Source: an uncultured Clostridia bacterium (GTDB taxonomy: Bacteria; Bacillota; Clostridia; Oscillospirales; Ruminococcaceae). From it: a stretch of 13,413 nucleotides of DNA. The position numbers and the translations under genes were made by a program. The notes beneath the pieces are model-generated. The model saw nothing but the letters and a program-made list of their open reading frames with translations. It ran no database searches and was not told the DNA's origin. The stretch is from positions 1-13,413 of the forward strand of contig CANRHA010000022.1 of the NCBI GenBank assembly GCA_947630315.1, in the 5' to 3' direction. Of this stretch, positions 12,415 through 13,413 are shown piece after piece (the stretch's first letter is position 1; every line of letters begins with the position of its first letter).

Positions 12415-13413
12415 ATGCGTAACACATTAAGACAGGTTTTCCATTCTCCCAAATTTGTAGCAGGGTTTGTAATATTTGTACTTATTCTTCTTACAATGAT
12501 CATCTACCCTATATTCATGCCGGGCAATCCGCTTGAACAGATAGGCGTAGGAACATTCGCCAAGCCTGGCACATACATCTCGCTCTACGACGCGACAAAG
12601 ACCCAGACCGAGACTCTCCGCCTGCCCGACGCCGCGGATAACAGAATAGCTTCAAGGCTCTCCGATGAAGACAGGGTAGCCATGGTAGAATACTTCGGGA
12701 TAATGAACGTAAACGTCGACGGCCTCGACATAAAGGACACCGACGCAATGGTAGCTCTCTGGAACGAGACATACGACCCGTCGGCCAGACCCGAGGGAAT
12801 GACCTCGGCGAGGATAAACTACTTCAAGAGGCTCAATAACTCCATAAAGGAACTCGGCGCTTCGGATACGGTCATGATAGCCGATTACGATGAAGAGGGC
12901 GACCTTGCGGTCACAAAGACCATATCCGACACCGACTATGTAAACACCAAGAGCGTTGCAAACGTTAAGACGCTTCCGTTAGGAACCGATAACTTCGGCC
13001 GCGACGTACTAAAAGAGCTTGTAAGCGCTACGGGCACATCTATCCGCATAGGACTTATAGCCGGAGTAGTCGCAACGCTTATCGGGCTTACCCTCGGCCT
13101 TTTGGCGGGATATATAGGCGGAATAGCCGACGACATAATAATGTTCGTCACCAACATTTTCACCGTTATACCGAGCTTTGTGCTTCTGATCCTTATAACC
13201 TATTCTCTTGGTCAGGAGCAGCGCGGCGCGGCGGTAGTCGCAATAGTAATAGGCTTTACCAGCTGGACGTGGACAGCCCGTTCGGTCCGCTCGCAGGTAA
13301 TAAGCCTTCGCAACCGCGACCATGTAAACCTTTCAAAGCTCTCGGGCCACAGCCTTGTGAGAATAGTTCTGACCGATATCCTGCCCTATATCGCTTCATA
13401 TGTAGTTATGGCG
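12415..13413 (+). CDS. DppC/OppC-type ABC transporter permease with long outer loop (partial, runs off the right edge)
   Basis: All 333 visible codons are open and the C-terminus lies outside the window. Residues 15-35 form the first membrane helix. The family motif LPLGTDNFGRDVLKELVSATGTSIRIGL starts near 187. Membrane helices follow from about 212, and the EAA loop VRSQVISLRNRDHVNLSKLSG...ILPY is at 291-325. The gap between helix 1 and the GTDxxGRD motif is about 150 residues, against roughly 50 in Escherichia coli DppC. The extra segment is charged and extracytoplasmic. The ATG at 12415 follows AAGGAGGG (12399-12406), which overlaps the stop of the DppB-type gene, only 14 bp away. The two subunits are therefore translationally linked. 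ATPase genes are expected downstream. Confidence 0.92.
   Translation, partial: MRNTLRQVFHSPKFVAGFVIFVLILLTMIIYPIFMPGNPLEQIGVGTFAKPGTYISLYDATKTQTETLRLPDAADNRIASRLSDEDRVAMVEYFGIMNVNVDGLDIKDTDAMVALWNETYDPSARPEGMTSARINYFKRLNNSIKELGASDTVMIADYDEEGDLAVTKTISDTDYVNTKSVANVKTLPLGTDNFGRDVLKELVSATGTSIRIGLIAGVVATLIGLTLGLLAGYIGGIADDIIMFVTNIFTVIPSFVLLILITYSLGQEQRGAAVVAIVIGFTSWTWTARSVRSQVISLRNRDHVNLSKLSGHSLVRIVLTDILPYIASYVVMA

Noticed and set aside
12515..12772. Arg/Leu-rich minus-strand frame in the DppC-type permease
   Set aside because: It is antisense to the outer loop of the permease, with low-complexity Arg/Leu/Ser composition typical of shadow frames.

Overview
The window looks like a chromosomal segment of a Gram-positive anaerobe of the class Clostridia, probably near Oscillospiraceae/Ruminococcaceae. 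The grounds are strong AGGAGG-type ribosome binding sites, two perfect sigma-A promoters (TTGACA-N17-TATAAT), a lipoprotein with a Cys-Gly lipobox, an AgrC/AgrA-type (GHKL plus LytTR) two-component pair, and zinc-ribbon/transmembrane proteins. This placement is inferred from gene content; no ribosomal or marker gene is present. No RNA genes, insertion sequences or CRISPR arrays were seen.

Region 1 (1-516) is gene-poor. It holds a possible C-terminal tail of a rightward gene, a 50-codon ORF overlapping that tail by ATGA, and a leftward 39-codon ORF. The two sides meet at a hairpin that could terminate both strands. Region 2 (517-1798) holds a PPP-type serine/threonine phosphatase, a small ribbon-helix-helix-like protein, and a convergent XRE regulator overlapping it by 19 bp. 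Region 3 (1866-5753) is a rightward operon. It starts from a perfect extended -10 promoter, divergent from the XRE gene, and ends at a strong intrinsic terminator. It encodes three membrane proteins that each begin with a CxxC...CxxC zinc ribbon. The third carries an apparent one-base frameshift that hides a C-terminal double zinc ribbon in another frame. A second, unrelated XRE regulator (5954-6400, leftward) faces the end of this operon with its own terminator.

Region 4 (6569-8963) is a leftward two-component system: a sensor kinase with an extracytoplasmic beta-sandwich, several membrane segments and a GHKL kinase domain, followed 12 bp later by a LytTR response regulator. The likely ATG of the kinase is separated from its frame by one extra base in a run of seven A. 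Region 5 (9412 to the end) is a divergent ABC uptake operon: a family-5 solute-binding lipoprotein, a DppB-type permease and a DppC-type permease cut by the window edge. The binding protein resembles the cellobiose/beta-oligosaccharide branch of family 5 more than true peptide binders. The DppC-type permease has an unusually long extracytoplasmic loop.

The intergenic region between regions 4 and 5 holds an exact 10-bp direct repeat at a 20-bp period, of the kind LytTR regulators bind. It also holds an inverted repeat and a second perfect extended -10 promoter. The simplest reading is that the kinase/regulator pair senses an extracellular ligand, perhaps a carbohydrate, and controls itself and/or the transporter. 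Two separate single-base frame breaks in otherwise intact genes raise the question of assembly indels versus real inactivation or phase variation.
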